DNA of 64,000 bases, from NCBI GenBank assembly GCA_964567755.1, contig CAZMNW010000017.1, positions 1 through 64,000 of the forward strand, given 5' to 3'. Within the stretch, counting starts at the first letter, position 1, and each line of letters starts with the position of its first letter. The notes beneath the pieces are model-generated. The model had not been told where the DNA came from, made no database searches, and was given only the letters and a program-made list of their open reading frames with translations. A program made the position numbers and the translations under genes. The DNA is from DASRJW01 sp964567755. GTDB lineage: Bacteria > Krumholzibacteriota > Krumholzibacteriia > G020349025. Positions 40,278-48,712 of the stretch are shown here, piece after piece.

Positions 40278-43166
40278 ATGGCGCGCACGCTGCAGCCGGA
40301 GAGCCGGATCTCGCACTACCGGATCATTGGTCCACTGGGCGCCGGCGGTATGGGCGAGGTGTACCGGGCGCAGGACGAGACCTTGGGGCGCGACGTGGCG
40401 CTCAAGATCCTGCCCCCCGACTTGGTGCGGAACGAAGACCGCGTGCGGCGCTTCATCCTCGAGGCGAAATCGGCCTCGTCGCTCAATCATCCCAACATCA
40501 TCACCATCTACGAGGTCGGCAAGGACGTGGTGCGTGATGCCGATGGCGCGCAGCAGCCGAGCCTCGGTGGGGAGCCGGTGCATTTCATCGCGATGGAGCT
40601 CGTGAGCGGCAAGACGCTCAAGGACCTCGTGCACCAGGAGAAAAGCGACCTGCGCACGGTGCTCGGCTATTTGGCGCAAGCCGCCGAAGGCCTGGCGAAG
40701 GCGCACGCCGCCGGCATCGTGCACCGGGATCTCAAGCCCGGGAACATCATGGTGAGCCACGATGGCTACGCCAAGGTGCTGGATTTCGGTCTGGCCAAAC
40801 TGACCGAACGCAGCGCGGGCGATCAGGAGGCGACGAGTGCGCCCACGTCAGCGGGCGAGCTGACCGACGGTGGTGTCGTGCTGGGAACCGTGGGCTACAT
40901 GTCGCCGGAGCAGGTGCGCGGCTCCAGCGTGGATCACCGTTCCGATATCTTCTCGTTCGGCTGCATGCTCTACGAAGTCAGCACGGGGCGGCGACCCTTC
41001 GCTGCCGATTCACACATCGATACGATGCACGCGATCGTGCACGACAAGCCGCCGCCGATCGACGCTGTCAATCCGGCCACGCCCTCGGAGCTGCGCCGGC
41101 TGATCCGCCGCTGCATGGAGAAGAACCCCGACCAGCGACTGCAGTCGAGCAAGGATCTGGCACTCGAGCTCCGCGAGATCGTGGACGACTACGATGCGCT
41201 TTCGGCGTCGGCTACCTCGGGGAGCGCGATCACGGCGCCACCGCCACGACGGCGGCGGAACCCGATCGTGCTCGGCGCCGTGGGGATCGCAGCCGCGCTC
41301 GGTCTGGCGGCGATCGGATTCTGGCTCGCGTCGCAGCGTTCGAGTGGCGATCGCGATGCGTCCACACGCGACGATCCGTTCCAATCGACACGCATGAGCA
41401 TTCTCATGAGCCCCAAGGACCTGGTGTCCGCCACGCTCTCCGGCGACGGGCGCTACTTGGCTTACATCGTGGGTCCCGCCGGCCAGTGGAGCCTGCGTGT
41501 GCGCCAGGTGGCGACGGGAAGCGACGTCACGGTGCTGCCGCCGCAGAAGGACCCGATCCGCGGCATCAGCTTCTCGCCAGACGGCAACTATCTCTACTAC
41601 TTGGCGCAGGATCCGGAGACGCCAATCTACAGTGCCCTGTTCGAGATCCCATCGCTCGGAGGAACACCGCGGAAGCGGCTGTTCGACGTCGACTCGCCAG
41701 TGGGCTTCTCGCCTGACGGGCGACGCGCCACCTTCGTTCGCGGCATGCCGCACGAGCAGCGCAGCGTGATGATCGACGCCGAGCTGAGTACGGGGAAGGA
41801 GCGGATTCTCGCTTCGGTCCCCCAACCCGACAACATGCCTTTCGTGACTCCCAGCTGGTCACCCGATGGCACCAAGGTCGTCACTCCAGTGAACAAGCTC
41901 GAGGGCGGCATCCGAAGCACGGTGGTCTCGTTCGACGCCGCCGACGGCCAGAGCCAGACGCTTACGGGCGAGGAATTTGGCGGCATCGAGGGCATTGGCT
42001 GGGCGCAGGGCGGACGCGGCCTCGTGATTGTCGGGACTCTGCGGGATGCGACATTCTCGCAGATCTACTACGTCGCCCTTCCCGAAGGTCGACTGCAACG
42101 AATCACGAACGATCTGGACAACTGGACGGACCTCAGCATGACCGCTGACGGCGCAGCGATTGCCGCGGTGCGGCGTTCGCGCACGGGCAGCCTGTGGCTG
42201 ACAGCTCTCGACGGAACTCCCCGCGAGCTGACTGCAGGTGGTGGCGCAGAGAACATCGGCGACGTCCGTGCAGCGGCGGATGGCACGATCCTCTTCACGG
42301 CGCAGCAGGACCAGGGGAGGATTCTCGTCGCCATGCAGCCCGATGGCTCGCAGCGGCGAGCGCTCACGTCGGGCTCCCAGATCGTGTTCGGGCCGCACCT
42401 GTTGCCCAATGACACCGGTGTCGCCTTCACCGCCATGGGCGGCGAGGATCGCGTGGCGCACATCCAGCGTGTGAATCTCGATGGCAGCGGACTGACACAG
42501 CTCACGAACGAAGGTGGTGAGCTTCTCGAAGACATCTCGGCAGTTGGTCGCATACTTTTCTTCCGGCGACTCGAGAAGGCGACTCAATTGTGGCGCATGT
42601 CGATCGACGGCGGGCAACCTGAGCTGGTGAGCGACGATCCGGTTTACACGGTCGTCGGTTGCTCGCGGGATGGCCGATTCCTGGCCTACTCCACCCTGAC
42701 CGAGATGGATGGCCGCCAACGCGAGATCTACAAGATCCTCCCCGCTGCGGGAGGTGAGCCGGTGGGCGAGATCCTCACGCCAGGGGCGGCGACAAACATC
42801 GTATGGGTTCCCGATGGCAGCGCGCTCTCGTACATCGCCGTGGAGAACGGCGTGGCGAACATCTGGCGCCAACCCGTTCCGAGCGGCACGCCGACCCGCA
42901 TCACGCGCTTCACCGACGGGCGGATCGACGACCACGAGTGGTCTCGCGACGGGAATCGCCTTCTGTTCCAACGAACGGTCGCGGAGAATCACAGCCTTTG
43001 GCTCGTGAACCAGGATGGCGGCGACGCCACGCAGCTCACCGACTTCCGCAGCGGCGCCTTCTTTTCCTACGAGTTCAGCAACGATCAGCGAAGCGTCGTC
43101 TTCGTGCACGGTGACGAGCGTTCCGATGTCGTCATGATCCGGGCCGCGACGGACGCCAGCCGATGA
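40278..43166 (+). CDS. Serine/threonine protein kinase with TolB-like beta-propeller
   Basis: 962 aa. The kinase domain (about 1-300) has IGPLGAGGMGEVYRAQDET, VALKILP, HRDLKPGNIMVSHDG (about 148) and DFGLAKL (about 169), all intact. A loop in the catalytic region is longer than in the 20.2-kb paralogue (DADGAQQPSLGGEPVHF). One transmembrane helix (about 328-353, IVLGAVGIAAALGLAAIGFW) leads to a C-terminal propeller with repeated SPDG/SRDG blades. The propeller is probably extracytoplasmic. The amidohydrolase starts 50 bp after its stop. Confidence 0.94.
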   Translation: MARTLQPESRISHYRIIGPLGAGGMGEVYRAQDETLGRDVALKILPPDLVRNEDRVRRFILEAKSASSLNHPNIITIYEVGKDVVRDADGAQQPSLGGEPVHFIAMELVSGKTLKDLVHQEKSDLRTVLGYLAQAAEGLAKAHAAGIVHRDLKPGNIMVSHDGYAKVLDFGLAKLTERSAGDQEATSAPTSAGELTDGGVVLGTVGYMSPEQVRGSSVDHRSDIFSFGCMLYEVSTGRRPFAADSHIDTMHAIVHDKPPPIDAVNPATPSELRRLIRRCMEKNPDQRLQSSKDLALELREIVDDYDALSASATSGSAITAPPPRRRRNPIVLGAVGIAAALGLAAIGFWLASQRSSGDRDASTRDDPFQSTRMSILMSPKDLVSATLSGDGRYLAYIVGPAGQWSLRVRQVATGSDVTVLPPQKDPIRGISFSPDGNYLYYLAQDPETPIYSALFEIPSLGGTPRKRLFDVDSPVGFSPDGRRATFVRGMPHEQRSVMIDAELSTGKERILASVPQPDNMPFVTPSWSPDGTKVVTPVNKLEGGIRSTVVSFDAADGQSQTLTGEEFGGIEGIGWAQGGRGLVIVGTLRDATFSQIYYVALPEGRLQRITNDLDNWTDLSMTADGAAIAAVRRSRTGSLWLTALDGTPRELTAGGGAENIGDVRAAADGTILFTAQQDQGRILVAMQPDGSQRRALTSGSQIVFGPHLLPNDTGVAFTAMGGEDRVAHIQRVNLDGSGLTQLTNEGGELLEDISAVGRILFFRRLEKATQLWRMSIDGGQPELVSDDPVYTVVGCSRDGRFLAYSTLTEMDGRQREIYKILPAAGGEPVGEILTPGAATNIVWVPDGSALSYIAVENGVANIWRQPVPSGTPTRITRFTDGRIDDHEWSRDGNRLLFQRTVAENHSLWLVNQDGGDATQLTDFRSGAFFSYEFSNDQRSVVFVHGDERSDVVMIRAATDASR

Positions 43167-43215
43167 CACGATCTGTGCAGGTGGCCGTGGCCGAGCTTCC
43201 CTCGGTGCTCTCCTG

Positions 43216-44730
43216 ATGTGGAACCACGATCGTCTGAAGCTCTTCGAGAACGGCGTCGTTCGCACGCTGGATCCGGCGAACCCGGTCGGAAGCTGGGTGC
43301 TGGTCGAGGGTGAGAAAGTGCTGCGTGTCGGGCGCGGCCAGCCGCTGGTCGCAAGCGCGGTCGAGCGTATCGACCTCGGTGGCCGAGCCCTCGTTCCAGG
43401 TTTCACGGACGCGCACGTGCACCTGACCTGGATCGCCACATCCTTCATGGGGCCCGATCTCAGCGGATCCAAAAACGTGGAGTCGGTACTCGCGGCGGTG
43501 CAGGCATGGCAGGGGGAGGGTCGTGGCGAAGACGATGACTGGATCGCGGGCGATGGATTCGACGAGAGCACCTGGAACGATAAACGCTTGCCCACGCGAC
43601 GCGAGATCGATGCGGTCGAGACGCGGCGCCCGGTGCTGGTGCGCCGCGTCTGCGGTCACGTGGGTGTGCTCAACTCGCAGGCACTGGCGCGACTGCCGCA
43701 CGGAGCGCACACGAACTCGGACACGGGGCGGATCGCGGAGACGGATCTCTGGACGCTCAACGATCGTCTGCGCCCATCGCCCGAGCGGCTAGCGCGCGTC
43801 CTGCCACGCGTCTTCGGCTTGTTGCACGGTCACGGCATTACCGCGGTGCATGACGTCATCTCGGCGGAGATGCTGCGCGCCTTGCAGATGCAGCGTGACC
43901 GCGGTCTGTTGCCGCTTCGCGTGTCGTGCTCGTTGCCGGCGGATCGACTGGATGCCGTTCGAGCTTGCGGCCTGCAGAGCGGTTTCGGCGACGAATGGCT
44001 CCGCGTTCTCGGAATCAAGGTATTCGTCGACGGATCGCTGGGCGCGCGCACCGCATGGCTGCGTGAACCCTATTCCGATGATCCCAGCACGCGCGGGACG
44101 CCGCTCTACTCGCGCGAAGATCTCACCACATTGATCGAAGCGAGCGATGCAGCCGGCGCGCAGCTCATGATCCACGCAATCGGCGACGCGGCGATCGAGC
44201 GCGTCCTCGACTGCATGCCGCCGCGCATTGCGACCGACAATCCACTGCGGCATCGGTTGGAGCATGTCGAGGTGACGCCCCCGGACTTGGTGACGCGACT
44301 GGCAGCCTCCGGTCTCCATGCCTGCGTGCAGCCCAACTTCGCCGGGCGCTGGTCGCAGCCGGGTGGAATGAACGAACAGCGACTGGGGCCGCGTTTGCCG
44401 CATTGCAATGCATACCGTGCGCTCGGCGATGCCGGTGTGCCGCTCGGCTTCGGCTCGGACTGCATGCCTCTCGGTGCGCTCGACGGCCTGCGTGCCGCGG
44501 TTCGGCATCCGGATGCCGCTCAGAGGCTCGATCCGCTTCAGGCGCTCGATCTGTACACGCGGGCGGCTGCATTCCTGCGGCGAGCCGAGACGGTGCATGG
44601 CCAGATCCGACCCGGAATGGCGGCCGACTTCGCGCTGCTGAGTCATGACCCCGGAACGGAAGCGGGGCTCGCCCGCGCCGGCGTCGAGGCCACGTTCCTC
44701 GGCGGTTCGGAAGTCTCCGGCGGAGATTGA
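43216..44730 (+). CDS. YtcJ-like metal-dependent amidohydrolase
   Basis: 504 aa. The metal-binding GRALVPGFTDAHVHLTWIAT (HxH), an HAIGDAAIERVLD segment, RHRLEHVEVTPPDLVTRLAA and GFGSDCMPLGALDGLRAAV (Asp) match YtcJ/amidohydrolase-3 proteins. It ends in a small beta-sandwich (IRPGMAADFALLSHDP) of the urease-alpha type. No signal peptide is seen, so it is probably cytoplasmic; the substrate is likely an N-acyl or cyclic amide but cannot be assigned. Confidence 0.92.
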   Translation: MWNHDRLKLFENGVVRTLDPANPVGSWVLVEGEKVLRVGRGQPLVASAVERIDLGGRALVPGFTDAHVHLTWIATSFMGPDLSGSKNVESVLAAVQAWQGEGRGEDDDWIAGDGFDESTWNDKRLPTRREIDAVETRRPVLVRRVCGHVGVLNSQALARLPHGAHTNSDTGRIAETDLWTLNDRLRPSPERLARVLPRVFGLLHGHGITAVHDVISAEMLRALQMQRDRGLLPLRVSCSLPADRLDAVRACGLQSGFGDEWLRVLGIKVFVDGSLGARTAWLREPYSDDPSTRGTPLYSREDLTTLIEASDAAGAQLMIHAIGDAAIERVLDCMPPRIATDNPLRHRLEHVEVTPPDLVTRLAASGLHACVQPNFAGRWSQPGGMNEQRLGPRLPHCNAYRALGDAGVPLGFGSDCMPLGALDGLRAAVRHPDAAQRLDPLQALDLYTRAAAFLRRAETVHGQIRPGMAADFALLSHDPGTEAGLARAGVEATFLGGSEVSGGD

Positions 44731-44774
44731 TAATTCGTGGAAATTTCGTATTTCTGCAGGCACCAGGCGTGCGG

Positions 44775-44803
44775 TTGAAGGCATGCCGAGTGCATGGTAG
44801 GAT
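44775..44803 (+). promoter_or_regulatory. Possible promoter for the GyrI-like gene
   Basis: TTGAAG (44775-44780), 17-bp spacer, TAGGAT (44798-44803), about 73 bp before the start codon. The surrounding sequence has GCATGCC/GGCATGCC-like short inverted repeats. Moderate match only. Confidence 0.4.
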
Positions 44804-44875
44804 GCCTGCGTTCTGCGTCGCTCGTCCAGTGCCGCTCTGGCCATCGGGCAGGGCGGCGATTTTGTGGAGGTATGG

Positions 44876-45376
44876 ATGTCGCTCGGGATCAAGCGCACGC
44901 GGCCGATGCGTGCGATCGCCACCTCTTTCGAAGGCACGCCAGGCGAGATTCCACTGCACTTCGGTGAGATGTACCAATGGGCGCGCGGGCGCAATCTGCG
45001 CACGGGGGACAAGGATTCGTCGGGTCGTTACAACCTGCCCTGGACCGCAGTGCTCCACGAAGAAGATGGCATGACGCCGGAAACGTCGCGCAAGATCGAC
45101 CTCTGGATGCCCATCGACGGCGCCGGATCCAACCAAGGCAACTACACGGTGAAGGACATCCCGCATGGCAATGTCGCCTTCATGATCCACAAGGGGCCGA
45201 TGTCGAAGTTCACCGAGAGCATCGACCACCTCTTCAAGTGGGCGAAGGAGAAGGAACAACCCTATCGCGCACGCCTGCATCGCCGCATCTACGTGCGCGG
45301 CGCGGACGCGAACCCGGAGGATCCGGACTGGGAAGCCGAAATCCAGATTCCTCTGCTCAGCGGGCGCGGCGTCTGA
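44876..45376 (+). CDS. GyrI-like small-molecule-binding domain protein
   Basis: 166 aa from ATG 44876, with GGAGG 5 nt upstream. The fold pattern MRAIATSFEGTPGEIPLHFG, then TWTAVLHEEDG-like PWTAVLHEEDGMTPETSRKI, GNYTVKDIPHGNVAFMIHKG and a final EAEIQIPL strand resembles GyrI/AraC effector-binding domains (SHS2-type). Such stand-alone domains bind drugs or hydrolyse small molecules. No DNA-binding domain is attached. It may be cotranscribed with the exported protein that starts 50 bp after its stop. Confidence 0.72.
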   Translation: MSLGIKRTRPMRAIATSFEGTPGEIPLHFGEMYQWARGRNLRTGDKDSSGRYNLPWTAVLHEEDGMTPETSRKIDLWMPIDGAGSNQGNYTVKDIPHGNVAFMIHKGPMSKFTESIDHLFKWAKEKEQPYRARLHRRIYVRGADANPEDPDWEAEIQIPLLSGRGV

Positions 45377-45426
45377 AGTCCGCGCGAGACCGGCGCCCGC
45401 GCGCGCCGGCGCAGCACGCTGTTCTC

Positions 45427-46080
45427 ATGTCCGCCGCGTTTGTCGTTGCGGGGATCGCGAGCCTTGCCCTCCCCGAGTCGAGCTTCAGTCAGTCCAGCCA
45501 CGGCATCGCGCCGGCGCGCCGACTCGTGCTCGTTGGGCTCGAGGTCGGCGCCATCGATGTTGACCTACCGCATCCAGAAGAGCCTGGCGAGACATTCGGC
45601 AATCGATTCCGCTTGGGGCTGCAGGTCGGTTACGAGGTGACGCGCCGATTCGCGCTGGATGCGGAGCTCGGATTCTCGTTCCTGGGGGAATCAGATTCGT
45701 TGAACGCGGCGCTCGCCGCCCAGGGTCGGGAAGAAGGCGCCGCGTACACGTTGGTGGACTTCGGCATCGGCGCGCTGGCGCGCTGGCCGCTGGGGGAGGA
45801 AGGGCGTTGGGCGCCGTTCGTGCGCGCCACAGCGGGGATCGTCTCGCTCGCGCTTTCCTCGCCCGATCTCAGCACACGAGAAACCGATCCGAGCTGGAGC
45901 GCTGGCGGGGGGATGGAGTTCGTCTTGGCGCGACCCGTAGTGCTGCGTTTCCAGGCGCGGTGGATGGGACAACAACAAGATGGCGAGCTGCGTCACCACG
46001 TGACGGGCGAGCTCGCCATTTTCTACGCGCTGCATTCCGACAGTTTCTCCAGCCGTCCTGTGATCGACGACGGCCCTTGA
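45427..46080 (+). CDS. Exported outer-membrane beta-barrel-like protein
   Basis: 217 aa from ATG 45427. The N-terminal AAFVVAGIASLALPESSFSQ suggests a signal peptide. The rest alternates hydrophobic and polar residues in strand-like blocks, for example FRLGLQVGYEVTRRFALDAE, YTLVDFGIGALARWPLG and PVVLRFQARWMGQ, as in small 8-stranded barrels (OmpA/OmpW-like). The start codon is uncertain because upstream sequence has no clear ribosome-binding site. Confidence 0.65.
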   Translation: MSAAFVVAGIASLALPESSFSQSSHGIAPARRLVLVGLEVGAIDVDLPHPEEPGETFGNRFRLGLQVGYEVTRRFALDAELGFSFLGESDSLNAALAAQGREEGAAYTLVDFGIGALARWPLGEEGRWAPFVRATAGIVSLALSSPDLSTRETDPSWSAGGGMEFVLARPVVLRFQARWMGQQQDGELRHHVTGELAIFYALHSDSFSSRPVIDDGP

Positions 46081-46128
46081 TCCAGATCGCCTCAGCCCAA
46101 CGGCACCGATCTCGCAGGGTCCCGTGGC

Positions 46129-46157
46129 TTGACAGGTCTGGAGAGGCCTGGGAAAAT
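46129..46157 (+). promoter_or_regulatory. Promoter of tRNA-Asn
   Basis: TTGACA (46129-46134) is an exact -35; 17 bp later lies GAAAAT (46152-46157). It is 36 bp upstream of the tRNA, a suitable distance for a short leader. Confidence 0.55.
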
Positions 46158-46193
46158 CGCGTTTCCTGGCTTTGCATGCTGGTCCAAGATTGC

Positions 46194-46269
46194 TCCTCGG
46201 TAGCTCAATCGGCAGAGCGGGTGGCTGTTAACCACTAGGTTGCAGGTTCGAGTCCTGCCCGAGGAGCCA
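46194..46269 (+). tRNA. tRNA-Asn (anticodon GTT)
   Basis: The cloverleaf folds completely. Acceptor TCCTCGG pairs with CCGAGGA, D-stem GCTC with GAGC, anticodon stem GGTGG with CCACT (one G-U), loop CTGTTAA with anticodon GTT, and T-stem GCAGG with CCTGC around TTCGAGT. Discriminator G is followed by an encoded CCA (46267-46269). Confidence 0.96.
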
Positions 46270-46281
46270 GTTTTGCAGGCA

Positions 46282-46315
46282 AGGCCCTGCAGCCGCGAGG
46301 CTGTGGGGCCTTTCT
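46282..46315 (+). terminator. Intrinsic terminator after tRNA-Asn
   Basis: AGGCCCTGCAGCC (46282-46294), a GCGA loop, then GGCTGTGGGGCCT (46299-46311) pair with two interior mismatches, followed by TTCT. It lies 12 bp after the tRNA. The T-run is short, but the stem is strong. Confidence 0.65.
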
Positions 46316-46555
46316 GTACGCTCCGAACCACCCAAGTACGGGCGTCCGTGGCTGGCTGGGGTTCCCACTGCTCCGTGACGGCGCAGTCGCAATTTGCGAC
46401 CACCTCCGCTTTCTCCTGCCTGGTAGGGTGGAACATCAAATCTGCCGGCGATCTCTCCTGGTTGCGAGTTACCTGCTCGTTCAGGCGCTTCCTTGTCAGG
46501 CCGCAGACCAGTGCCAGATGTGCGCGAAATCGGGCCCGATCGCGCGGAGCAGACA

Positions 46556-46900
46556 TCACAACGATAGAACGAGCCTGAGGCCCTCCTCGATCTGTTGGAT
46601 CATCTCTTCGGGGAGGCGCGCGCAGCGCGCCACCAGAAAGGTCTTGTCGAGCGTCACGATTTGGGAGACGTTAGCGACCGAGTCCTGAGGTAGCCCCGAT
46701 ACCTGTGCCGACAGTACGACATTGCCCGGAGCCCGCGCGAGGCGTTGGTTGGATGTCACGACAACAGCAAGAACGGTGCGGATTCGGCTGCGAGTGAAGG
46801 CATCCGACTGAACGAGGACAATGGGTCGCCGGGAGCCGGGCTCTGAGGCCACGGGTTTCGGAAGTGCGGCCCACCAAACCTCTCCCCGGAGCACTACCAC
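46556..46900 (-). CDS. mazF: PemK/MazF-family endoribonuclease toxin
   Basis: 114 aa. The start VLRGEVWWAALPKPVASEPG and then RRPIVLVQSDAFTRSRI, VLAVVVTSNQRLARAPGNVV and DSVANVSQIVTLDKTFL are the MazF/PemK fold with the catalytic Arg and Thr/Ser-Asn patch. It cleaves mRNA at short sequences. It overlaps the antitoxin gene by 7 nt, so it is translationally coupled. Confidence 0.93.
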   Translation of the reverse strand: MVVLRGEVWWAALPKPVASEPGSRRPIVLVQSDAFTRSRIRTVLAVVVTSNQRLARAPGNVVLSAQVSGLPQDSVANVSQIVTLDKTFLVARCARLPEEMIQQIEEGLRLVLSL

Positions 46901-47130
46901 TCCTCTTCGGGGAGGGACCGCAGCTGGAGCACCAGGGTACCAGGATCGACGCTCTCGTCGAGGTCCGAGTACACTTCGTTGAGTTGCTTGGTGAGTTGGC
47001 TCTTCCGATGCCTCGCGACGAAATCGGCTACGGCCTTGGTGTAGAGCTGGCTCCGGGACATCTTCAGACGCCGGGCCAGCATCTCGGCAGATCGGAAAAC
47101 GGGTTCGGGGATCGAGATTGCAGTCTTCAT
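46894..47130 (-). CDS. mazE: MazE-like ribbon-helix-helix antitoxin
   Basis: 78 aa from ATG 47130: KTAISIPEPVFRSAEMLARR and then LKMSRSQLYTKAVADFVARH form an RHH DNA-binding fold. The acidic C-terminus (SDLDESVDPGTLVLQ) would wrap the toxin. A longer frame to 47238 was rejected because it crosses the promoter. There is no Shine-Dalgarno sequence; the -10 ends 6 bp upstream, so the mRNA is probably leaderless. Confidence 0.9.
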   Translation of the reverse strand: MKTAISIPEPVFRSAEMLARRLKMSRSQLYTKAVADFVARHRKSQLTKQLNEVYSDLDESVDPGTLVLQLRSLPEEEW

Positions 47131-47136
47131 ACCCAA

Positions 47137-47165
47137 AGTATAACTTCGGTTATACCGCCTGTCAA
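47137..47165 (-). promoter_or_regulatory. mazEF promoter with overlapping perfect palindromic operator
   Basis: Minus strand: exact TTGACA (47160-47165), 17-bp spacer, TATACT (47137-47142). The palindrome GTATAAC-TTCG-GTTATAC (plus strand 47138-47155, 7-bp perfect arms) covers the -10 and most of the spacer. An RHH antitoxin would bind such a site and autorepress. Confidence 0.8.
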
Positions 47166-47258
47166 GGTCGGATGGGCCTCCCGCCGCCCTGGTGCTGATC
47201 GCTCTTTTCCACCCGCCGGGGTATTTCGCCGTTTCCATTTCCGTCTCCGCCTGGCCGG

Positions 47259-47651
47259 TCAGCTTGCCCCGTGCCGCCGCAGGAACTCGGCCACCGCCGA
47301 CTTCGGCGCGGTTCCGTCGGCGACTGCGATGACGATGTCGAACAGATCGTCATCGCGTATTCCCAAGTTGATTCCGCTCAAGCCCAGAAACACCAGCGCC
47401 GCAACGGCACCAATTCGTTTGTTCCCGTCGACGAATGGGTGGTTCTTCACGACGTGGAACAAATACGCCGCCGCCATCTCGAACAAGTCGGTGTGAAAGT
47501 ATGCAGTCGCTGCCCCGGCTTTCGGCATCGCGAGCGCGGAGTTCAGAAGCGCTGTGTCGCGGATGCCCGCGCGGCCTCCATAGCGGTCAATTTGGTCCCG
47601 GTGGATTTCAAGGATCTCGTCGAGTTCCAGGAAGCGGGGACGGCGACTCAT
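47259..47651 (-). CDS. doc: Doc-type Fic toxin
   Basis: 130 aa from ATG 47651 (AAGGAAG upstream); a longer frame to 47699 adds unconserved sequence. The Fic motif HPFVDGNKRIGAVAALVFLG is intact. The N-terminal FLELDEILEIHRDQIDRYGG matches Doc, which phosphorylates EF-Tu. A Phd antitoxin normally precedes doc; only about 90 bp separate this gene from the MBL gene upstream and no Phd-like frame is seen. Confidence 0.9.
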   Translation of the reverse strand: MSRRPRFLELDEILEIHRDQIDRYGGRAGIRDTALLNSALAMPKAGAATAYFHTDLFEMAAAYLFHVVKNHPFVDGNKRIGAVAALVFLGLSGINLGIRDDDLFDIVIAVADGTAPKSAVAEFLRRHGAS

Positions 47652-47744
47652 TCTGCAAGGCTTCCTTCTACTGCCGCGTGACCGGAAGCCTGAAATCAAC
47701 CGGGACCTTATCCTCGTTGCCTTCCCTGCTTGTCCGGAGCGGGG

Positions 47745-48473
47745 TCACGCGTCGAGGCGAGCGCCAAGAGCCCGCAGCAATCCGGCTCCATCACCCTCCC
47801 AGGCGCTGCCATGCATGCACGCTAGTGTTCGTGGTTGTGCGCCGGCAAGGCGGTCGATGATCGCGTGCGCGTTCTTGGTGTGAGAGTAGTAATCCATCAT
47901 GCCGCGGAATGCTTCAGCCGGTTCGAGAATATCGCCGCGTGCGAGCGGCGGGTTGTCAGCGCCCGGCTGTGTGAACAGGTCGCCGCAGAACAGCGTGGCA
48001 GTGCTTTCTTCGAAGAGGAACCCGCATTCCCATGCATGCGGAAGGTGCGGTGCATCGAACCACCGTACCTGGTGGGAACCCAACGCAAGGGTGTCACCGT
48101 CGCCGAGGGCACGCGCCGGGCGATCGGCAACATCGTCGATGGTGACCATGGCCGCGATGCGTCCGCAAAGAGGGCGCGCTTGGGGTGCAACCGCGAGGAA
48201 CTCGTTCAGCGAGCCGCATTCGTCGGCCTCGTAATGGGAAAAGCCAATGTGGGCCAGCCGCGCAACGGGAACTACGGTCTCGATCGCCTGCCGCACGAGC
48301 GGGAACATCTTGCGGGGGCCCGTGTGGAAGAGCAGCGGCTCGTCGCTGGCAAGCAGGTACTGGTTGAAGCTGAACCCGCCCGGCATCACGGAGGGCGGCA
48401 CGGGTGTGGTGATGCGATAGACAGCCTTCGCGATTTCATCGATGCGCGTTCCCGTAGTTGGATTCGTGATCAT
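47745..48473 (-). CDS. MBL-fold metallo-hydrolase, diiron (ODP/FprA) type
   Basis: 242 aa. The metal motif HYEADECG (HxExD) in IGFSHYEADECGSLNEFL is the flavodiiron-type, rather than the HxHxDH, version. The following DAPHLPHAWECGFLFEE, LFCGDLFTQPGAD and ACMHGSAWEGDG supply further ligands. It lacks the flavodoxin domain of full flavodiiron proteins, so an O2/NO-reducing or sensing role is uncertain. Possibly cytoplasmic; no signal peptide. Confidence 0.87.
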   Translation of the reverse strand: MITNPTTGTRIDEIAKAVYRITTPVPPSVMPGGFSFNQYLLASDEPLLFHTGPRKMFPLVRQAIETVVPVARLAHIGFSHYEADECGSLNEFLAVAPQARPLCGRIAAMVTIDDVADRPARALGDGDTLALGSHQVRWFDAPHLPHAWECGFLFEESTATLFCGDLFTQPGADNPPLARGDILEPAEAFRGMMDYYSHTKNAHAIIDRLAGAQPRTLACMHGSAWEGDGAGLLRALGARLDA

Positions 48474-48712
48474 GACGCCTCCCTGACGTTGGTAGAAGAT
48501 CTCGTGCGCGGCCTACTTCACGGACTCCTGAACGCCGCCCGCCGCTTGGCCGTCGTACATGGGGCGAGCGACGCTGCAGGGTGATGCAGCGACTCCGGAG
48601 CGGTACCGATGAACGATGACGCTCTCCGAAGTTGCTCCAGCCGTTGCGTCGCGTCGTTAAAACGCGGACGAAACTCGATGTCGCAATCGCGCCACAGGTC
48701 GATGACTCGATC

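Noticed and set aside
47668..47747. A 26-codon minus-strand frame just before doc as a candidate antitoxin
   Set aside because: It is too short, overlaps the MBL stop by chance GTGA, and has no Phd-like DNA-binding or neutralising segment.
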